Position numbers and translations under genes: made by a program
Assembly (NCBI GenBank): GCA_002449555.1
Contig: DJXA01000221.1
Location: 5,902-15,497 of the forward strand
Length of the DNA stretch: 9,596 bases
Direction: 5' to 3'
Origin: Atopobiaceae bacterium UBA7016
GTDB lineage: Bacteria; Actinomycetota; Coriobacteriia; Coriobacteriales; Atopobiaceae
Notes under the pieces: generated by a model
Told to the model about the DNA's origin: nothing
What the model saw: only the letters and a program-made list of their open reading frames with translations
The model's database searches: none
Shown: piece by piece, positions 1-6,293 of the stretch
Layout: each line of letters starts with the position of its first letter
Position numbering within the stretch: position 1 is the stretch's first letter

Positions 1-83
1 CCCTTCTCGGTGATCATCTTCTCGCCTGCGCTCAGCTGGCAGATGACAACGGGGAAGTTGCCGCCCTTGATTTCGTACTGCAT
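1..83 (-). CDS. AIM24 / TIGR00266-family protein, N-terminal fragment (3' end outside window)
   Basis: Reading the minus strand from the ATG at 83-81 gives 27 residues beginning MQYEIKGGNFPVVICQLSAG and continuing into EKMITEKG. This matches the usual opening of AIM24/TIGR00266 proteins (a beta-strand with an xYEIxGGxxPxVxxxLxxGE pattern, leading to a conserved G/W-rich stretch that would lie beyond the edge). Family members are beta-helix-like proteins related to mitochondrial AIM24; their bacterial function is not settled. A near-perfect ribosome-binding site AGGAGG lies at 95-90, six bases before the start. The gene is divergent from the S10 peptidase gene. The family call rests on a short N-terminus and so is moderately sure. 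Confidence 0.72.
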   Translation of the reverse strand, partial: MQYEIKGGNFPVVICQLSAGEKMITEK

Positions 84-89
84 GGTTCT

Positions 90-95
90 CCTCCT
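90..95 (-). promoter_or_regulatory. Shine-Dalgarno AGGAGG of the AIM24-family gene
   Basis: On the minus strand AGGAGG is followed by a six-base spacer and ATG. It fixes the start of the truncated gene at the left edge. Confidence 0.8.
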
Positions 96-211
96 TTTTG
101 TCGTTGAGGTCTTCTTGAGTGTAGCGCCGCGGGTGGACTGATTGCGTCTCACATGGCAAAGCGCAAAAAGGTTACCCTAGAAGTATCAGAGTTTTCGAGA
201 AAGGACGATGC

Positions 212-1681
212 ATGGCAAAAGGAAGCAAGAAGGGCAATGCTGCGCAGGTAAAGGTCACCGTGCCCAAGGCGGCGTCGGCCGACCTGGTGTGGCAGGGGAT
301 TGCCGATGAGCAGCTCAGCTATCGCGCCACGGCCTCGCACGTGGATGTGCGCGCTGACGACGAGAGTCTGCTGGGCAAGATGTTCAACATGGCGTTTGTG
401 GCGCTGGACGATGGCAAGCCTGACCCCACGCGCCCGGTGACGTTTGCCTTCAATGGTGGTCCGGGTAGCGCAAGCGTGCCCATCGACTTCGGCGGCATTG
501 GCCCCAAGCGCGTGCGTCCCAACGGCCTCGAGCACATTCCCGCGACCTCGCCGCTTGAGGACAACCCGTATTCCATCCTTGCCAAGACTGACCTGGTGTT
601 TCTTGACGCGCTGGGAACCGGCTGGTCAAAGATCGCGCCGGGCGTGGAGGACAGCAAGGTCTTTGGCATCGACGCGGACGCCGACTGCTTTGCACGCGCC
701 ATCTGCGCGTGGCTGCAGGACAACGGCCGTTGGGCAAGCCCCGTCTACCTGTTTGGCGAGTCGTACGGCACCGTGCGCAACGCCGCGCTTATGCGCCTTT
801 TGGGCGAGCGCTCGGTCAAGCTGACTGGCGTGGTCATGCTCTCCGCCATCTTTGACTGGGTGCAGACGCAGCCCGGCGCGGACAGCTACTACCTGGGCAT
901 GATGCCCACGTACGCGGCAACCGCGCAGCACTTTGGGCGCGCGGGCGTTGGCGTGGACGTTGACGAGTGGTTTGACCAGGCCATGGACTTTACGGAGGAC
1001 GTGCTGGCGCCGGCGCTTCTGAAGGGCGACCGTCTCTCTGCTGACGCCGAGCGCGACGTAGCCGAGCGCCTGTCTGCGTTCATTGGCATTCCGGTGGAGC
1101 ACATTGTGGCCAAGCACCTGCGCGTTGACCTCACGGATTTCCGCGCCACGCTTCTGGCCGACGAGGGCAAGGCCTGCGGCCGTCTGGACACGCGCTTTGT
1201 CTCTGACGCGCCGTCGTATGTGCAGACGTCCAACCAGTGGCTTGCCGCCGAGGATGCGGCCGACGACGCGGTTGACAGCGCCTGGGTGAGCGCCTTCCGC
1301 GCGTTCTGCTCCGACGTGCTGGGCTATCAGGGGCCGGCTCGCTACTTCAGCAGCAACTACGAGAAGATCGGTCCCGCCTGGCAGTGGAAGCACACCATGC
1401 AGGGCGCCGAGGAGGATGCGCAGGCGCCCAACCTGGCGCTGGACATCGCCATTGCGCTGCGCCGTGACCCCACGCTCAAGCTGGCCATTGTTGGCGGGCG
1501 CTATGATGCGGCTACCACGTGGTGGAACGTGGCCCACGACATGAGCTGCCAGTACCTCTCCGAGGCGCTGAAGGCGCGCGTGCGCTGGTATCGCTATGGC
1601 TGCGGCCACATGGCCTACGTTGACGAGGAGACCAACCGCGCTATGGGCACCGACATGCGCGCGTTCTACGACATGGCGTAG
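212..1681 (+). CDS. Peptidase S10 (serine carboxypeptidase) family protein, cytosolic
   Basis: The 489-residue product has the hallmarks of an S10 alpha/beta-hydrolase that removes C-terminal residues from peptides. The oxyanion-hole motif FNGGPGS is at residues 80-86 and the nucleophile motif GESYGT at 182-187 (Ser184). The acid is probably Asp432 in GGRYDAATTWW and the base His466 in GCGHMAYVDE. The length fits the family. Unlike most characterised carboxypeptidases it has no signal peptide: the N-terminus is lysine-rich (MAKGSKKG), so a cytoplasmic location is inferred. The start is chosen by AAGGA at 201-205, six bases before ATG. It stands alone between a divergent gene and DUF362, with a hairpin after the stop. 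The substrate is unknown; some bacterial S10 homologues are annotated only as peptidases or esterases. Confidence 0.9.
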   Translation: MAKGSKKGNAAQVKVTVPKAASADLVWQGIADEQLSYRATASHVDVRADDESLLGKMFNMAFVALDDGKPDPTRPVTFAFNGGPGSASVPIDFGGIGPKRVRPNGLEHIPATSPLEDNPYSILAKTDLVFLDALGTGWSKIAPGVEDSKVFGIDADADCFARAICAWLQDNGRWASPVYLFGESYGTVRNAALMRLLGERSVKLTGVVMLSAIFDWVQTQPGADSYYLGMMPTYAATAQHFGRAGVGVDVDEWFDQAMDFTEDVLAPALLKGDRLSADAERDVAERLSAFIGIPVEHIVAKHLRVDLTDFRATLLADEGKACGRLDTRFVSDAPSYVQTSNQWLAAEDAADDAVDSAWVSAFRAFCSDVLGYQGPARYFSSNYEKIGPAWQWKHTMQGAEEDAQAPNLALDIAIALRRDPTLKLAIVGGRYDAATTWWNVAHDMSCQYLSEALKARVRWYRYGCGHMAYVDEETNRAMGTDMRAFYDMA

Positions 1682-1716
1682 GGCATCCGTCCACCGCTTG
1701 CTCGCGTTAAGAGTCA

Positions 1717-1755
1717 TGCAGCCCATCGGCATATGCTGGTGGGCTGCAGTATTAT
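1717..1755 (+). terminator. Possible weak intrinsic terminator or hairpin after the S10 gene
   Basis: TGCAGCCCA at 1717-1725 and TGGGCTGCA at 1740-1748 form a perfect 9-bp stem. A 14-nt loop carries the small palindrome GCATATGC. The following GTATTATG is only partly T-rich, so termination may be inefficient. TATTAT at 1750-1755 could also serve as the -10 box for the next gene, though no convincing -35 is seen. Confidence 0.45.
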
Positions 1756-1793
1756 GGGCGCATGGGTTAGGAGAACAAGAAGAGGAGGAAGAC

Positions 1794-2819
1794 ATGGCAA
1801 TTCATGATGCAAAGCCCGCGGGCAACGGCGGCACGTACGTCCCCTTCGATCAGCGTGATGGTGGCACGTCCGTGGTGTTCTTCACGCGCGACCTCTCGGC
1901 CGAGGGCCTGCGCAAGGCCTTCGCGAAGGTGGCTGACAAGCTTGACGGCAAGGTGGCCATTAAGCTGCACACCGGCGAGCAGCACGGTCCTAACATCATC
2001 CCGCGCGAGTGGGTGGCCGAGCTGGTTGACCAGGACCTGCCTGAGGCAACCATCATCGAGACTAACACCTATTATGTGGGCGACCGCGACACCACCGAGA
2101 AGCACCTCAAGACCCTCGAGGTCAACGGCTGGACGTTCTGCCCGGTGGACATCACTGACGACGAGGGCTACGTGGAGCTTCCCGTTGAGGGCGGCAAGTG
2201 GTTTGACACCATGGCCGTAGGCTCTCACCTGCCCGCATACGACTCCATGCTGACGCTGACGCACTTCAAGGGCCATGCGATGGGCGGCTTTGGCGGCTCC
2301 AACAAGAACATCGGCATCGGTTGCGCCAGCGGCAAGGAGGGCAAGAAGTGGATTCACGCCCAGACGCATGATAACGGCCAGAGCTGGGGCGGCCAGTGGT
2401 CCGTGGCCCAGGAAGAGCTGATGGAGAAGATTACCGAGTCCACCAAGGCCACCATCGACCACTTCGGCGAGAAGGTCGTCTACGTCAACGTGATGCGCAA
2501 CATGTCCGTGAGCTGTGACTGCGAGGGCGTTGCCGCCGCGCCGGTCGTCACGCCCAACGTGGGCATTCTCGCCTCGCTGGACATCTGCGCCATCGACACC
2601 GCCTGCGTCGACCTGGTCTATGCCATGACCAACGCCGGTCTCGTCCACAACCATGACCTGGTCGAGCGCATCGAGACGCGCCACGGCCTGCGTCAGCTTG
2701 AGTACATGCACGAGCTGGGCATGGGCAACTGGAAGTACCAGCTCATCGATCTCGACAACGGCGAGGTTGAGATTAGTGCTGCCGACGCCGTAGCCGGCGT
2801 CGTACCGTTTGAGGGATAG
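1794..2819 (+). CDS. DUF362 domain-containing protein, stand-alone, no ferredoxin domain
   Basis: The 341-residue protein starts at ATG 1794, preceded by AGGAGG at 1783-1788; the open frame extends further upstream but only this start has a good ribosome-binding site. The DUF362 core is seen at residues about 50-300: the strand KVAIKLHTGE, then the family's conserved segment THFKGHAMGGFGGSNKNIGIG (156-176) followed by CASG. Many DUF362 proteins in anaerobes carry a 2x[4Fe-4S] ferredoxin domain; this one does not. It does have six cysteines (116, 177, 241, 243, 265, 271), of which 241-CDC-243 and 265/271 could bind a metal or Fe-S cluster (inference). The family is linked to redox or metal chemistry but its reaction is not firmly known. 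No signal peptide, so cytosolic. It is convergent with yaaA. Confidence 0.88.
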   Translation: MAIHDAKPAGNGGTYVPFDQRDGGTSVVFFTRDLSAEGLRKAFAKVADKLDGKVAIKLHTGEQHGPNIIPREWVAELVDQDLPEATIIETNTYYVGDRDTTEKHLKTLEVNGWTFCPVDITDDEGYVELPVEGGKWFDTMAVGSHLPAYDSMLTLTHFKGHAMGGFGGSNKNIGIGCASGKEGKKWIHAQTHDNGQSWGGQWSVAQEELMEKITESTKATIDHFGEKVVYVNVMRNMSVSCDCEGVAAAPVVTPNVGILASLDICAIDTACVDLVYAMTNAGLVHNHDLVERIETRHGLRQLEYMHELGMGNWKYQLIDLDNGEVEISAADAVAGVVPFEG

Positions 2820-2853
2820 AACTGATTTGTGAGGGTGATCCCTAATCGCGAGG

Positions 2854-2941
2854 GAGGCCCCGCTTACCCTGCAGGCTCAGCACTTCGTGCGCTTCGCAAT
2901 CGCCTGCAGGGGAGGCGGGTCCCGTCTTGGCTGGGGGCCTC
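2854..2941. repeat. Nested inverted-repeat element between DUF362 and yaaA genes
   Basis: Three nested dyads share one axis region: GAGGCCCC (2854-2861) with GGGGCCTC (2934-2941), CCCTGCAGGC (2867-2876) with GCCTGCAGGG (2902-2911, perfect 10 bp), and inner mini-hairpins GCAC-TTC-GTGC (2880-2890) and TGCG-CTT-CGCA (2888-2898). An alternative pairing CCCGC (2859-2863) with GCGGG (2915-2919) competes with the outer stem. Neither side has a T-tract, so it is not a classical terminator, although it could block both convergent transcripts. The right arm covers two bases of the yaaA stop codon. The five-base word ATCGC occurs just outside both ends (2845-2849 and 2942-2946). It may be a REP-like or MITE-like repeat. 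Confidence 0.6.
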
Positions 2942-3695
2942 ATCGCATAAGCACGTAAACCAGCGTGTCTTCTGTCGACCTCGACTCGTCCAGGGCGTAG
3001 CCTCGTTCGGTGAAGTGGGAGAAGTCTTCGATTTCTTCCACCTTGTTTTCGGCGCACCATCGTGCGAATGTGCCTCGTGCCGTCTTGGCTTCTGTCGATC
3101 TTTGGACGTATTTGCCGCTGAGCATCTGGCCGAAGAGGCAGGTTATCACTCGTAGACCCAGCTCTTTGGCGTAGGGCGTTATGGCTTTGGCGTATTCAAC
3201 GGAGGCGAGGTTGACGATGGTATCGGTCTCCTCGGCCAGTGCTGCCGCCAGGGTCTTGCCCCAGTATTCGTAGAGGTTGTTGGAACCGTTGATGGCGAGC
3301 TTTGCTTGCATCTCGAGGCGGTAGGGCACGACGCCGTCGAAGGGACGCAGGACTCCGTAGAAGCCCGACAGGATGCGGAGGTGCTGGTTGAGAAATGAAA
3401 GCTCTTGCTCACTCATCACCTGTGGCGCGAGGTGCTGGTACTGGATTCCCTCGTAGGCGATGGCTGCTGCCGTCAGGTTGCGGGTGAGGTCCATCGTTTG
3501 GAAGCGTTCGTAGTTGAGCATGGCGAGCTTGTCGCTGCAGGCCCAAAGCGCCTTTGCGTCTTCGTAGCTCAGGGCCCGTACGGTATGCATGAGCTCTTCA
3601 GTCTGGTTAATGAAGCGCGGAGTGCCGGCCACGTAGGGTGGTCCTTCAACCACGTTCATCTTCTTTGCGGGCGAGATGATCATCACGTACGACAT
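2940..3695 (-). CDS. yaaA: YaaA-family (UPF0246/DUF328) peroxide stress protein
   Basis: The 251-residue product matches YaaA from end to end. It has the N-terminal MIISPAKKM (residues 5-13), AYEGIQYQHL (80-89), LRILSGFYGVLRPFD (106-120) followed by VPYRLEM, LYEYWG (141-146), VNLASVEYAKAI (161-172) and ARGTFARWC (206-214). In Escherichia coli YaaA is a DNA-binding protein that lowers free iron and so limits Fenton damage during peroxide stress; that role is carried over by family membership only. The start follows GAGG at 3705-3702. Only 11 nt separate it from the stop of the upstream histidine phosphatase gene, so the two are probably co-transcribed. The stop lies in the right arm of the inverted-repeat element. 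Confidence 0.93.
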   Translation of the reverse strand: MSYVMIISPAKKMNVVEGPPYVAGTPRFINQTEELMHTVRALSYEDAKALWACSDKLAMLNYERFQTMDLTRNLTAAAIAYEGIQYQHLAPQVMSEQELSFLNQHLRILSGFYGVLRPFDGVVPYRLEMQAKLAINGSNNLYEYWGKTLAAALAEETDTIVNLASVEYAKAITPYAKELGLRVITCLFGQMLSGKYVQRSTEAKTARGTFARWCAENKVEEIEDFSHFTERGYALDESRSTEDTLVYVLMR

Positions 3696-3706
3696 GCGGT
3701 GCCTCG

Positions 3707-4375
3707 TTAACCTGTGACTATGGCACGGAGCTCTTCGTCGGTGACGGTCCAGCGGTACGGAACGCCCGACTCGGCTAGGCGAGAGAAATCAGGCGTGATG
3801 ATCTCCTCGCAGGTAAAGACGCCGTCCTCCCACGTGTAGACGTAGATCATGCAGTTGGTGTTCTCAACGAACTGAGCGCGTGCGGTGTCGACGTGGTTCA
3901 TAAAGAAGCGGCGAAGTGCCCCGCCCGAGCTTATTACCAGCACATTGTTTGCGGTAGGGTCAGCCATGATGGACGAGAGGCATTCCTCAACGCGCTCCAG
4001 GATCTCTTCGTTTGTCTCGCCGCCGCCCGCCTTCATGATGGCTCCGCGCAGGTCGCCGAACGTAGGCTCACAGAAGTCGTCCTTGCCCTCAAAGATGCCA
4101 AAGCCGCACTCGCGCAGCCCCTTGAGGCGCCTATAGGGCTTGACCTCGCCAAACGCGGCTTGGCAGACCAGCTCCATGGTGTCGCAACACCGCTCGGACG
4201 TACTGGAATAGAAATGGTCAAAGCTGACCCCGCGGGCGGCGATCAGCTCGCCGGCAATCCTGCACTGCTCTACGCCACGCGGCGTGATGGGGGAGTCGCA
4301 CCATCCCTGGGTCTTGTGCTGGACATTGAAGAGCGTCTCGCAGTGGCGCATCGCATATAGCAGCTTCTTGGTCAT
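3707..4375 (-). CDS. Histidine phosphatase (phosphoglycerate mutase-like) superfamily protein with altered active site
   Basis: The 222-residue protein has the superfamily fold signature. The N-terminal motif MRHCETLFN (residues 9-17) contains the phospho-accepting His11 and Arg10 but with Cys12 where Gly is usual. It is followed by GWCDSPITPRG (24-34), SSTSER (57-62; Arg62 as second phosphate-binding arginine) and LRECGFGIFEG (88-98; Glu89 as likely proton donor). The usual C-terminal motif V-S-H-G-G reads VISSGGALRRF (147-157), so the second catalytic histidine is Ser150 (codon TCG, 3928-3926). Activity may therefore be weak, changed or lost. The start at 4375 is preferred over an in-frame ATG 54 nt upstream because MTKKLLYAMRH is the normal N-terminus and the upstream segment overlaps the promoter. 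It is the first gene of an operon with yaaA. Confidence 0.88.
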   Translation of the reverse strand: MTKKLLYAMRHCETLFNVQHKTQGWCDSPITPRGVEQCRIAGELIAARGVSFDHFYSSTSERCCDTMELVCQAAFGEVKPYRRLKGLRECGFGIFEGKDDFCEPTFGDLRGAIMKAGGGETNEEILERVEECLSSIMADPTANNVLVISSGGALRRFFMNHVDTARAQFVENTNCMIYVYTWEDGVFTCEEIITPDFSRLAESGVPYRWTVTDEELRAIVTG

Positions 4376-4406
4376 GAATACTCGCTTTCTCGGTGTTGGC
4401 TGCCTC

Positions 4407-4434
4407 ATCATATCAGGACGAAGCCGCACGTTAA
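4407..4434 (-). promoter_or_regulatory. Candidate promoter of the histidine phosphatase-yaaA operon
   Basis: On the minus strand a -35-like TTAACG (4434-4429) is 16 bases from a -10-like TATGAT (4412-4407), giving a leader of roughly 25 nt before ATG 4375. The -35 lies in the 8-bp palindrome CGTTAACG (4429-4436). This is pattern matching only. Confidence 0.45.
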
Positions 4435-4503
4435 CGATTTGAGCCCTGCTTTCGGGTGTTGTTGGGTGCTTTTAGCGGTCATGGTCCGGTAATGCAGCGT
4501 CCG

Positions 4504-4509
4504 TATAAT
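4504..4509 (+). promoter_or_regulatory. Consensus -10 box TATAAT for the metallo-hydrolase gene
   Basis: A perfect TATAAT lies 36 bases before the start codon, giving a predicted leader of about 30 nt. No good -35 hexamer is found at the expected distance (ATGGTC at 17 bp), so an activator may be needed or the promoter may be moderate. Confidence 0.5.
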
Positions 4510-4544
4510 GGTTCGGTCCGCCGCGCACGGTCAGAGGAGCTGCT

Positions 4545-5429
4545 ATGTACGAACTGGTGCAGGTTGCCGAGCACACCTATTACGTTGAGAGCCCCGCCAA
4601 GGTGGGCGTGGTGGAGGTTGCGCCAGGAGAGGTCGTGCTCATTGATTCTGGTGGAGACCGAAGCGCCGCAAAGAAGGTGCGCGCCCACTTTGACGCGCAT
4701 GGTTGGTGCCTGCGCGCCATCTATCTCACCCATTCGCATGCCGACCACACAGGCGGCTGCCGCTACCTGCAGAGCGTAACAGGTTGCGCCGTGTATGCGC
4801 CGGGAGCAGAGCAAGCCTTCACTGCTTGGACATGGCTTGAGCCCACATATCTGTATGGCGGCTACCCGCCCGCAGAGCTGCGGCACAAGTTCTTGGTGGC
4901 CCAGTCATTCGAGGTGCAACCGCTGACGCCAGAGGCGCTTCCCGAGGGCTGGGAGACAATCGACCTGCCTGGCCACTTCTTCCATATGGTAGGCTACCGC
5001 ACCCCCGATGACGTGGTGTTTATTGCCGATTGCCTGTCTAGTGAGGCAACGCTGGCCAAGTACCGCGTAAGCTTTCTTTACGACGTGACGGCCTACCTGC
5101 AGACACTTGAGCGCGTGGCGCAGATGCAGGCGCGCATCTTTGTACCCGCGCATGCTGCGGTGACAGGAGACATCGCGCCGCTCGCGCGCATCAACATCGA
5201 GGCAACACATCAGGTGGCGGATGACCTCGCCGCGCTCTGCGAGCAACCCATCGGTTTCGATGACCTGTTGGCGCGGGTCTTCACCCGTTATGACTTGCGC
5301 ATGACGTACGAACAGCACGCGCTCGTGGGCAGCACCGTGCGCTCTTACCTCTCATATCTCGCTGCTGAGGGCCGCATCAAGCCCGTCATTCAGGACAACC
5401 GCTGGCTTTGGGTGCAAGCCGCACGTTAA
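4545..5429 (+). CDS. Metallo-beta-lactamase-fold hydrolase with C-terminal winged-helix-like domain
   Basis: The 294-residue protein has the MBL fold metal ligands: THSHADHTGG at residues 62-71 (His63, His65, Asp67, His68), His144 in LPGHFFHMVG, Asp162 in FIADCL and His203 in PAHAAVTG. This set indicates a dinuclear zinc or iron hydrolase. The segment after about residue 215 looks like the helical/winged tail that follows the MBL domain in many general hydrolases (thioesterase, glyoxalase II-like). No signal peptide, so cytosolic. The substrate cannot be told from sequence. AGAGGAG at 4533-4539 precedes the ATG by five bases. The gene is divergent from the histidine phosphatase operon and convergent with the TetR gene, their stop codons sharing the TTAA at 5426-5429. 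Confidence 0.9.
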   Translation: MYELVQVAEHTYYVESPAKVGVVEVAPGEVVLIDSGGDRSAAKKVRAHFDAHGWCLRAIYLTHSHADHTGGCRYLQSVTGCAVYAPGAEQAFTAWTWLEPTYLYGGYPPAELRHKFLVAQSFEVQPLTPEALPEGWETIDLPGHFFHMVGYRTPDDVVFIADCLSSEATLAKYRVSFLYDVTAYLQTLERVAQMQARIFVPAHAAVTGDIAPLARINIEATHQVADDLAALCEQPIGFDDLLARVFTRYDLRMTYEQHALVGSTVRSYLSYLAAEGRIKPVIQDNRWLWVQAAR

Positions 5430-6127
5430 TCAAAGTGGGAGACATCGCCCTGCTCAAGCAGCATCGTTCGCGCGTATTCCATCGCCTTTGCCGCCAAGGG
5501 GGCGAGGGTTTCGTTGGAGAGCGCATAGGGGGCAAGCATCGCCTGCTCCTGCTGGGGCGTGGTTTCGTCAACCAAGCCAAAGATGCTTGCCTGAACAAGA
5601 ACGCCCGGCTTGAGCAGCGATGAAACGTCAGGCATTATTCCCTGCGCGAGGTAGTAATAAGCCAGCTCTCCAAGTCCGCCAGCCACCATTATTGCCTTGT
5701 CGGGAATTGCGGCAAACTGGTCTAGGCTAACGGCGAAGGCGCGGTGCGCCAGCTGGTAGTTCTGCACGATAAGCTGCTGGGCAATGTCGCGATCTCGGAG
5801 GATGTCAAACAGGAATCGTTGCGATCCCTTGTTCAAAAAGAGCGCAGCTAAGAGTACCTGACCAGTGATATACGCAGAGGCTACCTGATTAAGGTCTTGA
5901 TGAATCTCCGTGCGCACGACAACATGCGATGCGATGACGATGGCCTTGCCGCACGTCAGCGCAAGCAGGTCCTTCTTTGGAAAATAGTACTGAACCAACG
6001 AGCGGGACACTCCAGACAGCTCCGCGATGTCCGTGTACGAAGTGCCCTGGTATCCCTTCTCCATGAAAAGGTCCCATGCGGCAACCAAGACTGACCGCTC
6101 GACGCTCTCATTGCGTCGCTTAGACAT
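5426..6127 (-). CDS. TetR/AcrR-family transcriptional regulator
   Basis: The 233-residue protein has a typical TetR N-terminal DNA-binding domain: SVERSVLVAAWDLFMEKGYQ (residues 8-27), then the helix-turn-helix TSYTDIAELSGVSRSLVQYYF (29-49) ending in the family's YYxFxxK-like PKKDLL. The remaining about 180 residues are a divergent, mostly helical ligand-binding and dimerisation domain, so the effector is unknown. The start is set by GGGAGG (6138-6133) five bases upstream. It is divergent from the Tat-lipoprotein esterase gene, the usual arrangement for a repressor controlling itself and its neighbour. An inverted repeat in the shared intergenic region is a candidate operator. The stop overlaps that of the convergent metallo-hydrolase gene. 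Confidence 0.92.
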   Translation of the reverse strand: MSKRRNESVERSVLVAAWDLFMEKGYQGTSYTDIAELSGVSRSLVQYYFPKKDLLALTCGKAIVIASHVVVRTEIHQDLNQVASAYITGQVLLAALFLNKGSQRFLFDILRDRDIAQQLIVQNYQLAHRAFAVSLDQFAAIPDKAIMVAGGLGELAYYYLAQGIMPDVSSLLKPGVLVQASIFGLVDETTPQQEQAMLAPYALSNETLAPLAAKAMEYARTMLLEQGDVSHFD

Positions 6128-6166
6128 GCGAACCTCCCGCTGTGCGATTGCCCAACAGACTCCATG

Positions 6167-6198
6167 CTAGTATGCGCTTAAAGGCTGTACGCATATAG
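6167..6198. promoter_or_regulatory. Inverted repeat TATGCG-N13-CGCATA, candidate TetR operator
   Basis: TATGCG at 6171-6176 is mirrored by CGCATA at 6190-6195; CTA (6167-6169) and TAG (6196-6198) extend the dyad with a one-base bulge. The right arm overlaps TATAGT (6194-6199), a possible -10 box for the esterase gene. A second smaller dyad, CACA-N7-TGTG, lies at 6237-6251. Position between a TetR gene and its divergent partner supports an operator role, which is inferred. Confidence 0.4.
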
Positions 6199-6293
6199 TT
6201 CGCAGGCTGAAACACGCGACCGTTTTGGCAACAGTTCACATGCGTAGTGTGGCCTTCCGTAAGAGGCAAACCGTATAGAAGGGAGAGATTGCC

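Noticed and set aside
153..251. A 32-codon basic open frame (MAKRKKVTLEV...) overlapping the start of the S10 gene in another frame.
   Set aside because: There is no ribosome-binding site before its ATG, it is short, and the S10 start has a good AAGGA signal.
1596..1793. Upstream extension of the DUF362 frame into the S10 gene.
   Set aside because: The extension overlaps the S10 coding end in another frame and lacks family similarity; AGGAGG points to ATG 1794.
626..1795. Long minus-strand open frame opposite the S10 gene.
   Set aside because: It is antisense to a clear S10 peptidase, has His/Arg/Ala-rich low-complexity composition, and shows no family motif; it is a GC-skew shadow.
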